Shown here: one piece after another, positions 43,887 to 52,403 of the stretch
How the letters are laid out: each line of letters opens with the position of its first letter
How positions within the stretch are numbered: position 1 is the first letter of the stretch
From: VAZQ01 sp963702695
GTDB lineage: Bacteria; Pseudomonadota; Alphaproteobacteria; Rhizobiales; Xanthobacteraceae
Direction of reading: 5' to 3'
NCBI GenBank assembly: GCA_963702695.1
Contig: CAVPDS010000018.1
Span: forward strand, 1-64,000
Length of the DNA: 64,000 bases
Translations under genes and position numbers: made by a program
The notes under the pieces: model-generated
What the model was told of the DNA's origin: nothing
Seen by the model: only the letters and a program-made list of their open reading frames with translations
Databases searched by the model: none

Positions 43887-44741
43887 CGGAGTTCTCGATT
43901 TGCGGAAGCAGCCGTAAGTCGAGGCGGTTTCCTGCCACAATGGCCGCCTTGAGCCAATGCACGAGGTGTAACACTGGTGTCATTGACCTGAGTCACCTTG
44001 GCGCATCAATTCCTTCGGAGAATGACGGTGCCCACGACTTTGCCTGAGAGACCTGTCCGACTCAGTCTCCCTCGCAATCCAACGAACCGTCAACTACGGC
44101 GACGGCGATCGCGCTCGCCGCCCTGCTGTTGGTGATTTGCAGTTTGCTTGCGCCGGACGTCGAAGACTGGGCGAGCGGCCGGCGCCCGAGCTTGCATCGT
44201 GGCGATTACAACCCGTTTGAGTTCGCCAGGATCGCTCGCCCCTGACCACTGACGGCGACGAGACCGTAAGCTCAGTGCGCTCAACACGCGATGAAAAAGG
44301 ACCGGCCGGATGTCCCGACTCAACACGCGCTCGACAAAGACATGCCGGCCGGTCGGACCTCAGGGAGCCAGCTAATGCGGGGGCAGGCGCTCCGAAAGGC
44401 TCTCAGTTAAGACGCTGGGGCTGAAGGCTCGTCTCAGCGTCGGCCAATAGGAATAAGCGGCGTCTATTTCGGTTTGATGACGTTTTTCCCACATTCAACA
44501 AAATCTTGCACTTCGACTTGGCCGGCGCTCCACCCAGCCGCGAATGGCGAGGCAGACGCAAAGTTCGCTTACAAATTTGTCATGTTCGCTTCGTCGTTTC
44601 CTCGCAACTATTTTCCGGCGTCGGTGATTTCCCCTATCAGGAGCTTTTGCCGAGGAAGCCGGTAATTCATGCGCGCGCTCACAGTATTGAAAGGTTATCA
44701 TCGATGTTTCCCGATAGGCCGCTTTTGCCCAACAGGCTCTC
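43887..44741. other. Intergenic region between divergent NHL and GH15 genes
   Basis: No gene is supported in these 850 bases. A 10-bp perfect inverted repeat, GACCGGCCGG (44300-44309) and CCGGCCGGTC (44345-44354), with a 35-base spacer lies in it, beside a repeated CTCAACACGCG (44280 and 44319). A half-matching FNR-like site, TTGACCTGAGTCAC, lies at 43984-43997. The part 44460-44720 is lower in GC and likely carries the promoter of the GH15 gene. Confidence 0.45.
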
Positions 44742-46556
44742 ATGCCCCTACGCATCGAAGATTACGCATTGATTGGCGACTGTGAAGCCGCTGCCCTGGT
44801 CGGACGCAATGGTTCGATCGACTGGTTGTGTTGGCCGCGATTCGATTCAGATGCCCTTTTCGCAGCACTGCTTGGCTCCGACGACAATGGGCGCTGGATC
44901 ATCGCACCGTGCGAACCCGCGAAAGTCACGCGGCGCTATCGCGATAACACCATGATTTTAGAGACACATTTTGAAACCAGCACGGGTGCGGCGCGGCTGG
45001 TCGACTTCATGCCTATGCGCGGCAAACATTCGAGCATCATGCGGCTCGTGATCGGCGAGCGCGGCAGCGTGCCGATGACCACTGAGCTCGTGCTTCGCTT
45101 CGGCTATGGCGCGATCGTCCCCTGGGTGACGCGGCTCGACGATGGGGCCCTACAGGCCGTCGCCGGCCCTGACATGGTGCTGTTGCGTAGCCCCGTCCGC
45201 TTCGTCGGCAAGGACTTCAAGAGCCTGGCCGAATTCACGGTCACCGCCGGGGAGACGGTGCCGTTTGTGCTCACCAACGCACCCTCGCACTTGCCGCCTC
45301 CGGCGCCGGTCGATGCCCAGGCCGCGCTCGAGGAGACCGAAGCGTTCTGGAAGGGCTGGGCCAAGCGGTGCAAGCCCGCCGGGAACTGCTCCGACGCCAT
45401 CATGCGCTCGTTGATCACGCTCAAGGCGTTGACCTATTGGCCCACCGGAGGAATCGTCGCGGCACCCACCATGTCGCTGCCTGAACGATTGGGTGGAGTC
45501 CGCAACTGGGACTATCGCTACTGCTGGCTGCGCGATACCACGCTGACGCTGCTCGCGCTGATGAACGCCGGTTACAACGACGAAGCGCAGGCCTGGCGGG
45601 AATGGCTGTTGCGCGCAGTCGCCGGCAGTCCCGATCAGGTTCAGATCATGTACGGCATCGCCGGCGAGCGGCGTCTCACAGAGTGGGAAGTGCCTTGGCT
45701 GCCAGGCTACGAAAACTCGGCGCCGGTCCGCGTCGGCAATGCCGCCCACAGCCAACTCCAACTCGACGTGTTCGGGGAAGTGATGGATGCGCTGCATCAG
45801 GCCCGCTGCCAGGGAATTGCAGCCAGCGAATCGGGATGGGCGTTGCAGATCGCTTTCCTTGATCACCTGGAGAAGATTTGGACCGAGCCGGACGAAGGCA
45901 TTTGGGAGGTGCGCGGCGACCGCCGGCATTTCACCTATTCGAAGGTGATGGCATGGGTTGCCTTCAATCGCGCCATCCAAAGCGCCCAGAAGTTCAAGCT
46001 CACCGGCCCGGTCGACCATTGGCAGGAAGTGGCAGCGCAGATCCACGCCGAGGTTTGCCGGCGTGGCTTCGCTCCTCACCTCAACAGCTTCGTGCAATCA
46101 TTTGGCTCCAACCAGCTCGACGCCAGTCTGCTGTTGCTTCTGCCCGCCGGCTTCCTGCCCGCGGATGACCCGCGCATGCTGGGAACGGTGAAAGCCATCG
46201 AGGAGCAGCTCCTCGTGAACGGCCTGGTGATGCGATATCACACCGGCGAAATCGAGGACGGCCTGCCTGCCGGCGAAGGCGTATTCCTGGCCTGCAGCTT
46301 CTGGCTGGTCGATGCCTACATCCTGCAAAAACGCCCCAGCGATGCCTGGCGGCTTTTCGACCGGCTGCTGACCCTGCGAAACGATGTCGGTCTTCTCAGC
46401 GAGGAGTACGACCCCGGAACGCGCCGGCTCGTCGGCAACTTCCCGCAAGCTTTCACCCACGTGGCGCTGATCAACAGCGCCTTCAACCTGATGCACTTCG
46501 AGAAGCCCGCCGAACAGCGCTCCCAGGGCGGCGTAGTCGATGGTCGGATCAGTTAG
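44742..46556 (+). CDS. Glycoside hydrolase family 15 protein (glucoamylase/trehalase-like)
   Basis: The gene encodes 604 residues with no signal peptide, so it is cytoplasmic. The N-terminal domain starts IEDYALIGDCEAAALVGRNG and SIDWLCWPRFDSDALFAALL, the usual opening of bacterial GH15 proteins. The (alpha/alpha)6 barrel contains RNWDYRYCWLRDTTLTLLAL, YENSAPVRVGNAA and VGLLSEEYDP, the last carrying a glutamate in the position of the catalytic base. Such enzymes act on trehalose or alpha-glucans. The gene stands alone, reading rightwards between two minus-strand groups. Confidence 0.92.
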   Translation: MPLRIEDYALIGDCEAAALVGRNGSIDWLCWPRFDSDALFAALLGSDDNGRWIIAPCEPAKVTRRYRDNTMILETHFETSTGAARLVDFMPMRGKHSSIMRLVIGERGSVPMTTELVLRFGYGAIVPWVTRLDDGALQAVAGPDMVLLRSPVRFVGKDFKSLAEFTVTAGETVPFVLTNAPSHLPPPAPVDAQAALEETEAFWKGWAKRCKPAGNCSDAIMRSLITLKALTYWPTGGIVAAPTMSLPERLGGVRNWDYRYCWLRDTTLTLLALMNAGYNDEAQAWREWLLRAVAGSPDQVQIMYGIAGERRLTEWEVPWLPGYENSAPVRVGNAAHSQLQLDVFGEVMDALHQARCQGIAASESGWALQIAFLDHLEKIWTEPDEGIWEVRGDRRHFTYSKVMAWVAFNRAIQSAQKFKLTGPVDHWQEVAAQIHAEVCRRGFAPHLNSFVQSFGSNQLDASLLLLLPAGFLPADDPRMLGTVKAIEEQLLVNGLVMRYHTGEIEDGLPAGEGVFLACSFWLVDAYILQKRPSDAWRLFDRLLTLRNDVGLLSEEYDPGTRRLVGNFPQAFTHVALINSAFNLMHFEKPAEQRSQGGVVDGRIS

Positions 46557-46612
46557 GAACAGGTCCGACCATCCGGTGTGAGCGGATCAAGCTTGTGACC
46601 GCACGCGCCGCC

Positions 46613-47737
46613 CTATGGGTGCGCCTGCGCCGATGCTACCTGCGCTGCGTCAGGCGGCGGCAGCCCGAGCAGTTTCGCTGGGTTCACCTTGAACATCAGG
46701 TCGAGTTCGTGCTGCGTGATGCCGTGCGCGCGCAACCCTTGCGCCGCCAACGCCAGGCAATCGGTGGGATAGACATTCCCGGTCTGGCCACAGTCGGTCG
46801 AGACGATGAGGTGCTCGGCACCGATCTTGCGCACGAATGCAGCGCCGGCGGCGCGCGCCTTCTCGGTCTTGTACACTTGCGACGCAGTCAATTCGGCAAA
46901 CGCACCGAGGCTCACCGCTTCCGGCACGGTCGGGATGTCGCCGGGATGGGTCAGCAGGACGTTGAGACCGACCCGGCGGCCTTCACGCGCCAGCAGCAGA
47001 TGCTCCTCGGGCGTCGCATGGCCGGTGGCGAGCACCATCTTGCCGTTGCTGTCGACCGTCCTGATCTTGGCAAGAATGCTGATCAGGTGCTTCACAACAG
47101 GCAGCAGCTCGCCGTCCTTGGAAACGGCGACGTAAGGCGGAGTGCCTTCCGGCATCATCAGCATCCAAGGCCGCGTCCTGGCCAGATTGGCCGGGTCCAT
47201 GCTGCCCGGGCGCGTGGTGGCCGTGATCGAATCGCGCGTCGGCATTTCGTAGATGCGCGCCCAACCACCTTTGATCTGGGTGAAATGTTCGAGCGCGGCG
47301 ACGTTGATGCCACCGGTTGCATAGTTCGACGCCATGCGGCCGAAAAGCTCGAAGGTCGGATCGAAGTGCTTGCGCACCAGATAGGCGCCGCCCGCCGAAC
47401 CTGTGTCCTGATGGGTCTTGAAAACAAAGCCACGCATGCCGCGTGACTTCGCGATCCGGGCCGCGTCGAACACGTCGAGCGCGCGGATCACGCCGCCGGT
47501 GCCGGGCGAGTCAGGATCAACGTGGAGATGCACGTCGATCGCGCCGTTCAGTGCAGGATCGGTAAGGCCGAGATCGACCGGCCCACGGATCGGGTCGACG
47601 ATGATGTCGCCCATGTTGTCGGAGCTTTGCGCGCGGCTCTGGGTGAGCGCGAAACCGAGCGTCGTGCAGAGCACGGCGGTGAATACAGCGAGACCGAGCC
47701 TTCCCGGCGCTCGCGATATCTGCAGGCTTGTCATCAT
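46613..47737 (-). CDS. Exported DUF6282-type metal-dependent hydrolase
   Basis: The gene encodes 374 residues. A signal-like N-terminus (LGLAVFTAVLCTTLGFALTQ) is followed by IDVHLHVDPDSPGT, a metal-binding H-x-H motif of amidohydrolase-type TIM barrels, then MRGFVFKTHQDTGSAGGAYL, LFGRMASNYATGGINVAALE, KIVLATGHATPEEHLLLA-like sequence and VLLTHPGD. The pattern matches DUF6282 (amidohydrolase-like) proteins. Substrate unknown. With the acetamidase and amidohydrolases nearby it suggests hydrolysis of amide or cyclic amide compounds outside the cytoplasm. Confidence 0.82.
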   Translation of the reverse strand: MMTSLQISRAPGRLGLAVFTAVLCTTLGFALTQSRAQSSDNMGDIIVDPIRGPVDLGLTDPALNGAIDVHLHVDPDSPGTGGVIRALDVFDAARIAKSRGMRGFVFKTHQDTGSAGGAYLVRKHFDPTFELFGRMASNYATGGINVAALEHFTQIKGGWARIYEMPTRDSITATTRPGSMDPANLARTRPWMLMMPEGTPPYVAVSKDGELLPVVKHLISILAKIRTVDSNGKMVLATGHATPEEHLLLAREGRRVGLNVLLTHPGDIPTVPEAVSLGAFAELTASQVYKTEKARAAGAAFVRKIGAEHLIVSTDCGQTGNVYPTDCLALAAQGLRAHGITQHELDLMFKVNPAKLLGLPPPDAAQVASAQAHP

Positions 47738-47803
47738 TCTCTCCTCCCGGTTGTCGGCGTCGCCTGTTGTTGGTTGACGCGCCGTTGAATTTTCGAACTC
47801 GCC

Positions 47804-48085
47804 TCAGCGCACTTCCACATCCTCCCAAAATCCGAAGCGGCCACCGACATCTTTCATTTTCGGCTGCGGCGCCTCGTAGGACCAGGCGGCCCGGGCGTGG
47901 CGCTTGCCGTCGACTACCACGTCGTAGAACTGGACGCCGTGTGGGCATTCCAGATCCTTCGGGGTCTTGAGCGTCTTTTCGAGCCAGTTCATCCGCACTG
48001 ATCCGGGCGGAAAATAGTGATATCCACCGCGCTCGACGATATCGTCGCTTTCGGCGACCAGATGGCCATCGACTGTGGCTTTCAT
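47804..48085 (-). CDS. DUF427 domain protein
   Basis: The gene encodes 93 residues covering one DUF427 domain: VDGHLVAESDDIVERGGYHY, FPPGSVRMNWLEKTLKTPKD, CPHGVQFYDVVVDGKRHARA and AWSYEAP. Single-domain DUF427 proteins are small beta proteins of unclear role. No signal peptide. It is 36 bp downstream of the acetamidase gene on the same strand, so the two are probably co-transcribed. Confidence 0.88.
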   Translation of the reverse strand: MKATVDGHLVAESDDIVERGGYHYFPPGSVRMNWLEKTLKTPKDLECPHGVQFYDVVVDGKRHARAAWSYEAPQPKMKDVGGRFGFWEDVEVR

Positions 48086-48121
48086 GGTTTGGCCTCCTTC
48101 TAGCGCCTATCTGCAGCGCTA

Positions 48122-49150
48122 TTACTTCTGGAAGATCGATTTCGGGAGCATGGCGTGAACGCCCTTGGTGCCGTCCACGATCTCCGAGACGTGCAGGTCC
48201 ATGGCTGCGCTGAGCAACATCAACACATCATCGCGGGGCAGGCCCTTGGTGGCGACGATGAAATTGAGCATTTCGCGGGTCGCGAGCTTGGCAGCCTGAT
48301 TAAGGTCGGGATCCAGGCCGATCGTCATATAGTGGGTCGGCGTCTCGGCCCGCGGCCAAGTCGTGCGCATGCCCTTGTGCAGGATGATCTGAACCTCGCC
48401 CTGCAACGAAGTCTCCAACGCCGACATGCCGACTTCGCCGTCGCCCTGCACCGCGTGACCGTCGCCGATCGAGATCAGCGCACCCGGTGCGTGCACCGGC
48501 AGGAACAGGCTCGTGCCTGGCTGCAGGTCGTGATTGTCCATGTTGCCGCCGAACACGTTCGGCGGGCCGCTCGGTACCCGCCCCATCGAGCGCGGCGGCG
48601 CGACCCCGATGACGCCCCAGAACGGCTTGGTCGGCACGACCACGCCGGGCGCGAACTCGATCTGCTTCTTGGCCGGATCGAAGAAGAACACGCGGTCGCG
48701 CGAATACGGGAAATCCTCCGGCAGCGAGCCGCGATTGGCGCGGAAGCTCATGGCGCCGATCGGCAGCCACAGGTCGATGGCGCGGATCTTGATTTCGACC
48801 GTATCGCCAATCTCGGCGCCGCGTACGAAGATTGGACCGTCGAGGGTGTGGTCATCCCGGCCCTCACCGGGCGCACCCTCGAACGCAGCGATCAGTTCTT
48901 GCGGGATTTTCTCCTTCGGCACCCCCAGAACCTCGAAATAACGAGGGTTCCCACCCACAGTCCATAGCTTGACGACGTCGCCGGAATCGATCGTGAGCAC
49001 CGGCTTGAGCGTGGCGTCGAAGAAACCACGATGCACGGTCGTCGGCGACGCTCGCAGCTCATGGACCTTTTCTTCACTTCGCGCTGGGGCCGCGGCGCAC
49101 ATAAGCAGAATGCTGAGACAAATGCTGGATGCCAATCGGCGCATGCTCAA
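48122..49150 (-). CDS. Exported acetamidase/formamidase-family protein
   Basis: The gene encodes 342 residues. The signal peptide (LASSICLSILLMCAAAPARS) is unusual for this family, which is mostly cytoplasmic. FmdA/AmdA motifs are VGGNPRYFEVLG, DDHTLDGPIFVRGAEIGDTV, NVFGGNMDNHDLQPGTSLFL, VHAPGALISIGDGHAVQGDG and EVGMSALETSLQGEV, covering the metal-binding acidic and histidine residues. It should hydrolyse short amides. Export implies action in the periplasm. The ribosome site is weak. Confidence 0.88.
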   Translation of the reverse strand: MSMRRLASSICLSILLMCAAAPARSEEKVHELRASPTTVHRGFFDATLKPVLTIDSGDVVKLWTVGGNPRYFEVLGVPKEKIPQELIAAFEGAPGEGRDDHTLDGPIFVRGAEIGDTVEIKIRAIDLWLPIGAMSFRANRGSLPEDFPYSRDRVFFFDPAKKQIEFAPGVVVPTKPFWGVIGVAPPRSMGRVPSGPPNVFGGNMDNHDLQPGTSLFLPVHAPGALISIGDGHAVQGDGEVGMSALETSLQGEVQIILHKGMRTTWPRAETPTHYMTIGLDPDLNQAAKLATREMLNFIVATKGLPRDDVLMLLSAAMDLHVSEIVDGTKGVHAMLPKSIFQK

Positions 49151-49228
49151 CTCCTGTTATGTTATTTTCATTGAACTGAAGAAGCTGGTGCCCGGCTCAA
49201 TCCCGGGCACCATCCCAAGACGGCAACG

Positions 49229-50623
49229 CTATCGCGAAACCACCGGTCGCAGCGACAGGTCGTAACGGATGATCTTGCCGCCCTTCATCACGAACTTGAC
49301 GCGCTGCAGCTCGCTGATGTCCGCGAGCGGATCGCCCGCCACCGCGACAAGGTCGGCGTATTTACCCTTCTCGATCGAGCCGACCTGGTCGGCCCATCCG
49401 AGCACCTCGGCGTTGACGATCGTTCCGGATTGGATCGCCTTGGCCGAGCTCACGTGCGCCTGCTTGACGAAGGCCTCGAATTCCAGCGCCTGGGACCCAT
49501 GCGGGAAGGTCCCGCCGTCAACGCCGCTGCCCACCATCATCTTCATTCCGGGAGTCTTCGCCGCCATCGTCACGGCCTTCTCGAATATCGGAGCGATCCG
49601 GTACTTGCCGCCGGTGTTCTTGTCGTCGTTGTCGTTCATGTACGGCTCGGTGTAGCGCACCAGCGTCGGGTCATAGGCGAGCCCCTTCGCCACGATCATG
49701 TTGGCCTGTTCCTGGTCAAGGCCGAACGCGTGTTCGATGGTGTCGCAGCCGGCGATGATGGCGTTCTTCTGGCCCTCGCCGCCGTAGACGTGGCAGCCGG
49801 TCTTGTGATTGAGGCGATGCGCCTCATCGATCAGCGCCTGCAGCACCGGCATCGGATAGGTCAGCACGTATTGCGCCTCGCCCGCCGCGTTGAACGAATA
49901 GGCGCCGGTCGGAAACAGCTTGATCCAATCCGCGCCGCGCTCGATGTGCTCGCGCACGGCGGCGCGGGCTTCATCGACATTGGTGACCCGGTTGCTGGCG
50001 AGCGGATTGACCGGCGTGTTGGCGATGGCGCCGCCGCCCCAGACGATGCCGCGGCCCGACACCTTGTACCGCGGCCCCTCGATGCGGCCTTCATTGATGG
50101 CGTTGCGGATGTCGATGTCGCCATAGCCGTTGCCGTGCGAGCTCATATCGCGCGCGCTGGTGAAGCCCGCCCGCAGATCGGATTGCAGGTTGTGGATCGC
50201 GATCGTCGTCGAGGTCTCCCGCGACATGCCGGGTTTGGGATTGTTGAACATATGCGTATGCGCATCGATCAGCCCGGGCAGCACCGTCGCCTGGCTGAAA
50301 TCGATCACCTGCGCGCCGGCTGGAATCTTGACCTGGTCCTCCGATCCGACGTCGGTGACGCGCTCGCCTTGCAGAACTATGATCTGCTTCGCCAGCATCC
50401 GGCCGGACTTGCTGTCGAACAAATGACCGGCGCGGATCGCGATCGTCTCCGCCGGAGCCGGGCATTTGTTGGCCCCACCGTCGGAGCCGAAACACGGCTG
50501 CGGGCCGGCTCCACGCCAGGCCGCGCCCGGCCCGCCTGCACCTTGCGCCCAAACCGGACCCGCCAGCGCGGACAGGCCGACAAGTCCAACTGCACCCGAT
50601 TTCAACGCAAACTTGCATCGCAT
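49229..50623 (-). CDS. Exported amidohydrolase (imidazolonepropionase/prolidase-like), member A
   Basis: The ATG at 50623 with GGAGG eight bases upstream gives 464 residues with a signal peptide (GLVGLSALAGPVWAQG). The amidohydrolase fold shows AIRAGHLFDSKSGRMLAKQI, the metal motif LPGLIDAHTHM, GADWIKLFPTGAYSF (lysine ligand), CHVYGGEG, IEHAFGLDQEQ and KGKYADLVAVAGDPLADISE. It is related to the protein at 50870-52216, which is transcribed divergently. A cysteine pair near the mature N-terminus (PQPCFGSDGGANKCPAP) is likely a disulfide. Substrate unknown; probably a cyclic amide, dipeptide or lactone. Confidence 0.88.
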   Translation of the reverse strand: MRCKFALKSGAVGLVGLSALAGPVWAQGAGGPGAAWRGAGPQPCFGSDGGANKCPAPAETIAIRAGHLFDSKSGRMLAKQIIVLQGERVTDVGSEDQVKIPAGAQVIDFSQATVLPGLIDAHTHMFNNPKPGMSRETSTTIAIHNLQSDLRAGFTSARDMSSHGNGYGDIDIRNAINEGRIEGPRYKVSGRGIVWGGGAIANTPVNPLASNRVTNVDEARAAVREHIERGADWIKLFPTGAYSFNAAGEAQYVLTYPMPVLQALIDEAHRLNHKTGCHVYGGEGQKNAIIAGCDTIEHAFGLDQEQANMIVAKGLAYDPTLVRYTEPYMNDNDDKNTGGKYRIAPIFEKAVTMAAKTPGMKMMVGSGVDGGTFPHGSQALEFEAFVKQAHVSSAKAIQSGTIVNAEVLGWADQVGSIEKGKYADLVAVAGDPLADISELQRVKFVMKGGKIIRYDLSLRPVVSR

Positions 50624-50869
50624 CGCGTTATCCTCCGCCAGAAATTTTGAATCAAAACCGGATCGTTGTTCTGTCCGGGATGCACCCTTTATACATCGTC
50701 GCCCGCCGCGAGCGGCTAGAATTTTCCGGATCGGTCCTTCGGCAGTCCCGATATCAGGCATGCATCGAGGAGCGGGCTGCGCCCCCTCCCAGACAAAAAT
50801 ATTCGTGTAGACTGTGTGGGCTCGGGGCGGCAACACGCGATAACAACAGCTCACAACAGGGAGGACTTC
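50624..50869. promoter_or_regulatory. Divergent promoter region between two amidohydrolase genes
   Basis: The 246 bp between the two divergent starts must hold both promoters. Each gene has a strong ribosome site (GGAGG at 50633-50637 on the minus strand and GGGAGGA at 50859-50865 on the plus strand). No inverted repeat of operator size is obvious, and promoter boxes are not clear. Confidence 0.5.
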
Positions 50870-52216
50870 ATGCGTCGACAAGGTAAGCTGCTATTCGCGC
50901 TCGCCGCCACAATGGCGGGAGTCGCGGCGCCGGCGGCTGTTCAAGCTCAGGGCGTGGGAAAGTATTTCGCCCCGAAGGATCAGGTCATCGCCATTCGCGC
51001 CGGTCGGATGTTCAATTCGCTTGCCGGCAGCATCGTCAACAACCAGGTCATCGTGATCCGGGGCGACACCATCACCGACGTCGGCGCCAATCTGCCGATC
51101 CCGGCGGGCGCGCAGGTCATCGACCTCTCCCAGGCCACCGTGATGCCCGGCATGATCGATGCCCACGTCCATCTCAACACCGCCGGCACCACCTCGCAAT
51201 CCCAACGCGTGCTGCGGGCGCTCGGGAACGCCCAGATCGATCTCTCGGCCGGCTTCACCACCGTGTTGGATATGGATTCGCGCGGCGGCTACAACACCGT
51301 CGACATCCGCGACTACATCAACCGCGGCATCGTGCAGGGCCCGCGGATGCAGGTCGTCGGCCAATCGCTCAATCAGCGCGCCACGAACTATTATCCGGAT
51401 AATTCGACCGGACAGTATTACGACAAATACACCGAGACCAAGAACGTCAACGGCCCTTGGCTCGCCCGTACCGCCGTGCGCGAAGCCAAGCTGCATGGCG
51501 TCGACTACGTCAAGATCTACACGACGCAGGATTTCGCCGGCACCATGCACATGTGGACGCCGGACGCGAAGCTGGTGAACAGCCCCTCACTGACTTACGA
51601 GGAAGTGCAGGCAATCGTCGAAGAAGCGCACCGGCTCGGCATCAAGGTGGCCTGCCACACCTATGGCGGCGAAGGCATGATGAGCTGCATCAACGCGGGT
51701 GTCGATGCGCCCAATCATCTGCTCGAACTCGACGAAGCCGGCGTGAAGGTCCTGCTGGAGAAGAAGCTCCCCTATGTCCCGACGGTCGATGATCTGATCG
51801 CGCTGGAAAAGGAAGACCTGGCCGCAACCGGCGGACGCAATTCGCGCCTCAAGCTGCTTGAGCATGCAGTTCGCGTCGCAATCGCCGGCGGCGTGCCGAT
51901 CATCTTCGGCAGCGGCTCAACCTCGGTCACGATCCCGCACGGCAAGCAGGCCGACCAGTTCCAATATTACGCACGCTGGGGCCTTGGCCCGGCGCGCGCG
52001 CTGCAGACCGCTTACCTGCCGGCGGCGCGGATGCTCAACTACGATTGGGAGAAGCACATCGGCTCGATCGACAAGGGCAAGTTCGCCGACATCATCGCCG
52101 TCTCCGGCAATCCGCTCGACGACGTCAACGAGATGGAAAAGGTCAAGTTCGTCATGAAAGGCGGAGTCTTGGTCCGCGACGACCTCAACGTCGCCAAACC
52201 ATCGCTGGCGCGGTAG
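50870..52216 (+). CDS. Exported amidohydrolase, member B
   Basis: The gene encodes 448 residues from ATG 50870 with a good ribosome site. The signal peptide ends AAVQAQG. Features are AIRAGRMFNSLAGSIVNNQV, the metal motif MPGMIDAHVHLNTAG, GVDYVKIYTTQDFAG (lysine ligand), CHTYGGEGMMSCINAGVDAP, a conserved H in APNHLLELDEAG, and GKFADIIAVSGNPLDDVNEM. It is a paralogue of the minus-strand gene at 49229-50623. It precedes the PQQ dehydrogenase gene on the same strand, so hydrolysis and oxidation may act on the same substrate family. Confidence 0.88.
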   Translation: MRRQGKLLFALAATMAGVAAPAAVQAQGVGKYFAPKDQVIAIRAGRMFNSLAGSIVNNQVIVIRGDTITDVGANLPIPAGAQVIDLSQATVMPGMIDAHVHLNTAGTTSQSQRVLRALGNAQIDLSAGFTTVLDMDSRGGYNTVDIRDYINRGIVQGPRMQVVGQSLNQRATNYYPDNSTGQYYDKYTETKNVNGPWLARTAVREAKLHGVDYVKIYTTQDFAGTMHMWTPDAKLVNSPSLTYEEVQAIVEEAHRLGIKVACHTYGGEGMMSCINAGVDAPNHLLELDEAGVKVLLEKKLPYVPTVDDLIALEKEDLAATGGRNSRLKLLEHAVRVAIAGGVPIIFGSGSTSVTIPHGKQADQFQYYARWGLGPARALQTAYLPAARMLNYDWEKHIGSIDKGKFADIIAVSGNPLDDVNEMEKVKFVMKGGVLVRDDLNVAKPSLAR

Positions 52217-52403
52217 CCGCAGGCACCAAGGTTGTCATCCCGGACGGCTCTCGCCGTGCTCGTCCGGGGTGGCAACGACGGCATTTGCGCGCACCGATCG
52301 CGCGCCGAAAGAAAGCTCTTGCGCGTCATCCGCCCTGCAGACATGCTCGCGCCAGTTACCCGCCACTGTCATCCGCACGCCGCAATCGCCGGGAGGAAAA
52401 AAC

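Noticed and set aside
43984..43997. Second FixK/FNR-like box TTGACCTGAGTCAC
   Set aside because: One half-site is imperfect (GTCAC for GTCAA) and the downstream gene has no link to oxygen control.
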